Shown here: positions 63,621 through 64,000 of the stretch, piece after piece
Numbering within the stretch: position 1 is the stretch's first letter
How the letters are laid out: the number at the start of each line of letters is the position of its first letter
DNA from: Schistocerca nitens
Lineage: Eukaryota > Arthropoda > Insecta > Orthoptera > Acrididae
Reading direction: 5' to 3'
NCBI RefSeq assembly: GCF_023898315.1
Contig: NC_064625.1
Coordinates: 101,046,269 to 101,110,268, forward strand
Length of the DNA stretch: 64,000 nucleotides
Made by a program: the position numbers and the translations under genes
The notes under the pieces: model-generated
Told to the model about the DNA's origin: nothing
Seen by the model: the letters and a program-made list of their open reading frames with translations, nothing else
Databases searched by the model: none

Positions 63621-63660
<40 letters not shown>

Positions 63661-63674
63661 AGGGAGAAGGAGGA

Positions 63675-63706
<32 letters not shown>

Positions 63707-63717
63707 TGTGTGTGTGA
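63621..63717. repeat. compound microsatellite (GA)n-(GGGA)n-(GC)n-(TG)n
   Basis: GA repeat to about 63653, then ggagggagggag, a (CG)n block (63677-63690) and (TG)n to 63715. Confidence 0.95.
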
Positions 63718-64000
63718 GTGGTGTAACATGATTACGTAATAAATAATAAACTACGCGAGCAGATTAAAGAGATAGTTACAATGCAATGAGAGCTTTTAAT
63801 GAACAAGTGCTCAACAACAATTGTTACATAAACGATTTATATAACCAGACTGCACAATGTGTTTCATTAACACCAAGATGCCAATAAAAAAAAAAAAAAA
63901 ATTATAATAAGAATAATGGAAGAGGTAGATAATCGGAAATCATGTAGACCATTGTTTCAAAAAAGGATGATCCTGCCACTTCCTTGCATATATATATACT

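Overview
This window looks like a stretch of a large, repeat-saturated insect genome. I see no convincing intact host gene. Almost everything recognisable is a transposable element. Its SINEs are tRNA-headed, with tails carrying the motif GGGGACTGATGACCTCAG. Together with abundant IS630-Tc1-mariner elements and CR1-like and RTE-like LINEs, they point to an arthropod, most likely an orthopteran such as a locust or grasshopper. That assignment is inference from remembered repeat families, not a database result.

Layout. 0-9 kb: a SINE split by a TIR element whose arms carry tRNA-like sequence, more SINEs, LINE fragments, a CGAGG-ended mariner (5162-6340), and a second mariner split by a LINE with an 11-bp TSD. 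9.5-11.3 kb: a CR1-like LINE split by a palindromic mariner. 13.9-14.7 kb: a diverged ~130-bp tandem repeat with a palindromic core. 15.5-18 kb: a LINE split by a full-length Tc1-like element. 18.2-20.9 kb: palindrome-rich DNA with a hAT-like MITE. 20.9-21.7 kb: a broken Gln/Glu-rich coiled-coil reading frame. 21.7-23.4 kb: a SINE split by a Tc1-like element. 25-34.4 kb: two CR1-like LINEs and another LINE, with SINEs, a TIR element, a CAGGG-ended element and a second intact Tc1 copy. 35.2-38.2 kb: one SINE stretched to about 3 kb by a mariner, a TTAA-flanked DNA element and further SINEs. 38.2-40.4 kb: a Tc1-like element carrying two SINEs and a large fold-back palindrome. 41-47.2 kb: RTE-like LINEs and a CAGGG-ended element beside a (TA)n tract. 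48-58.5 kb: the most complex nest, a piggyBac-like gene invaded by two Tc1-like elements (one itself holding a LINE) and by a third, intact Tc1 copy at its junction with a hAT-like reading frame. 58.5-64 kb: mostly anonymous AT-rich DNA, one LINE 3' end, one SINE and microsatellites.

How the pieces relate. Many insertions have directly readable target-site duplications: TA for Tc1/mariner, TTAA for one element, and 8-15 bp for SINEs and LINEs. Insertion order can therefore be read from nesting. The youngest family looks to be a Tc1-like element with three almost identical, intact 340-codon transposases (15703, 31488 and 55563). Their last two catalytic residues are separated by 32 residues, not the usual 34. 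The most unusual locus is the in-frame junction between a hAT-like and a piggyBac-like coding sequence near 55.56/56.99 kb.
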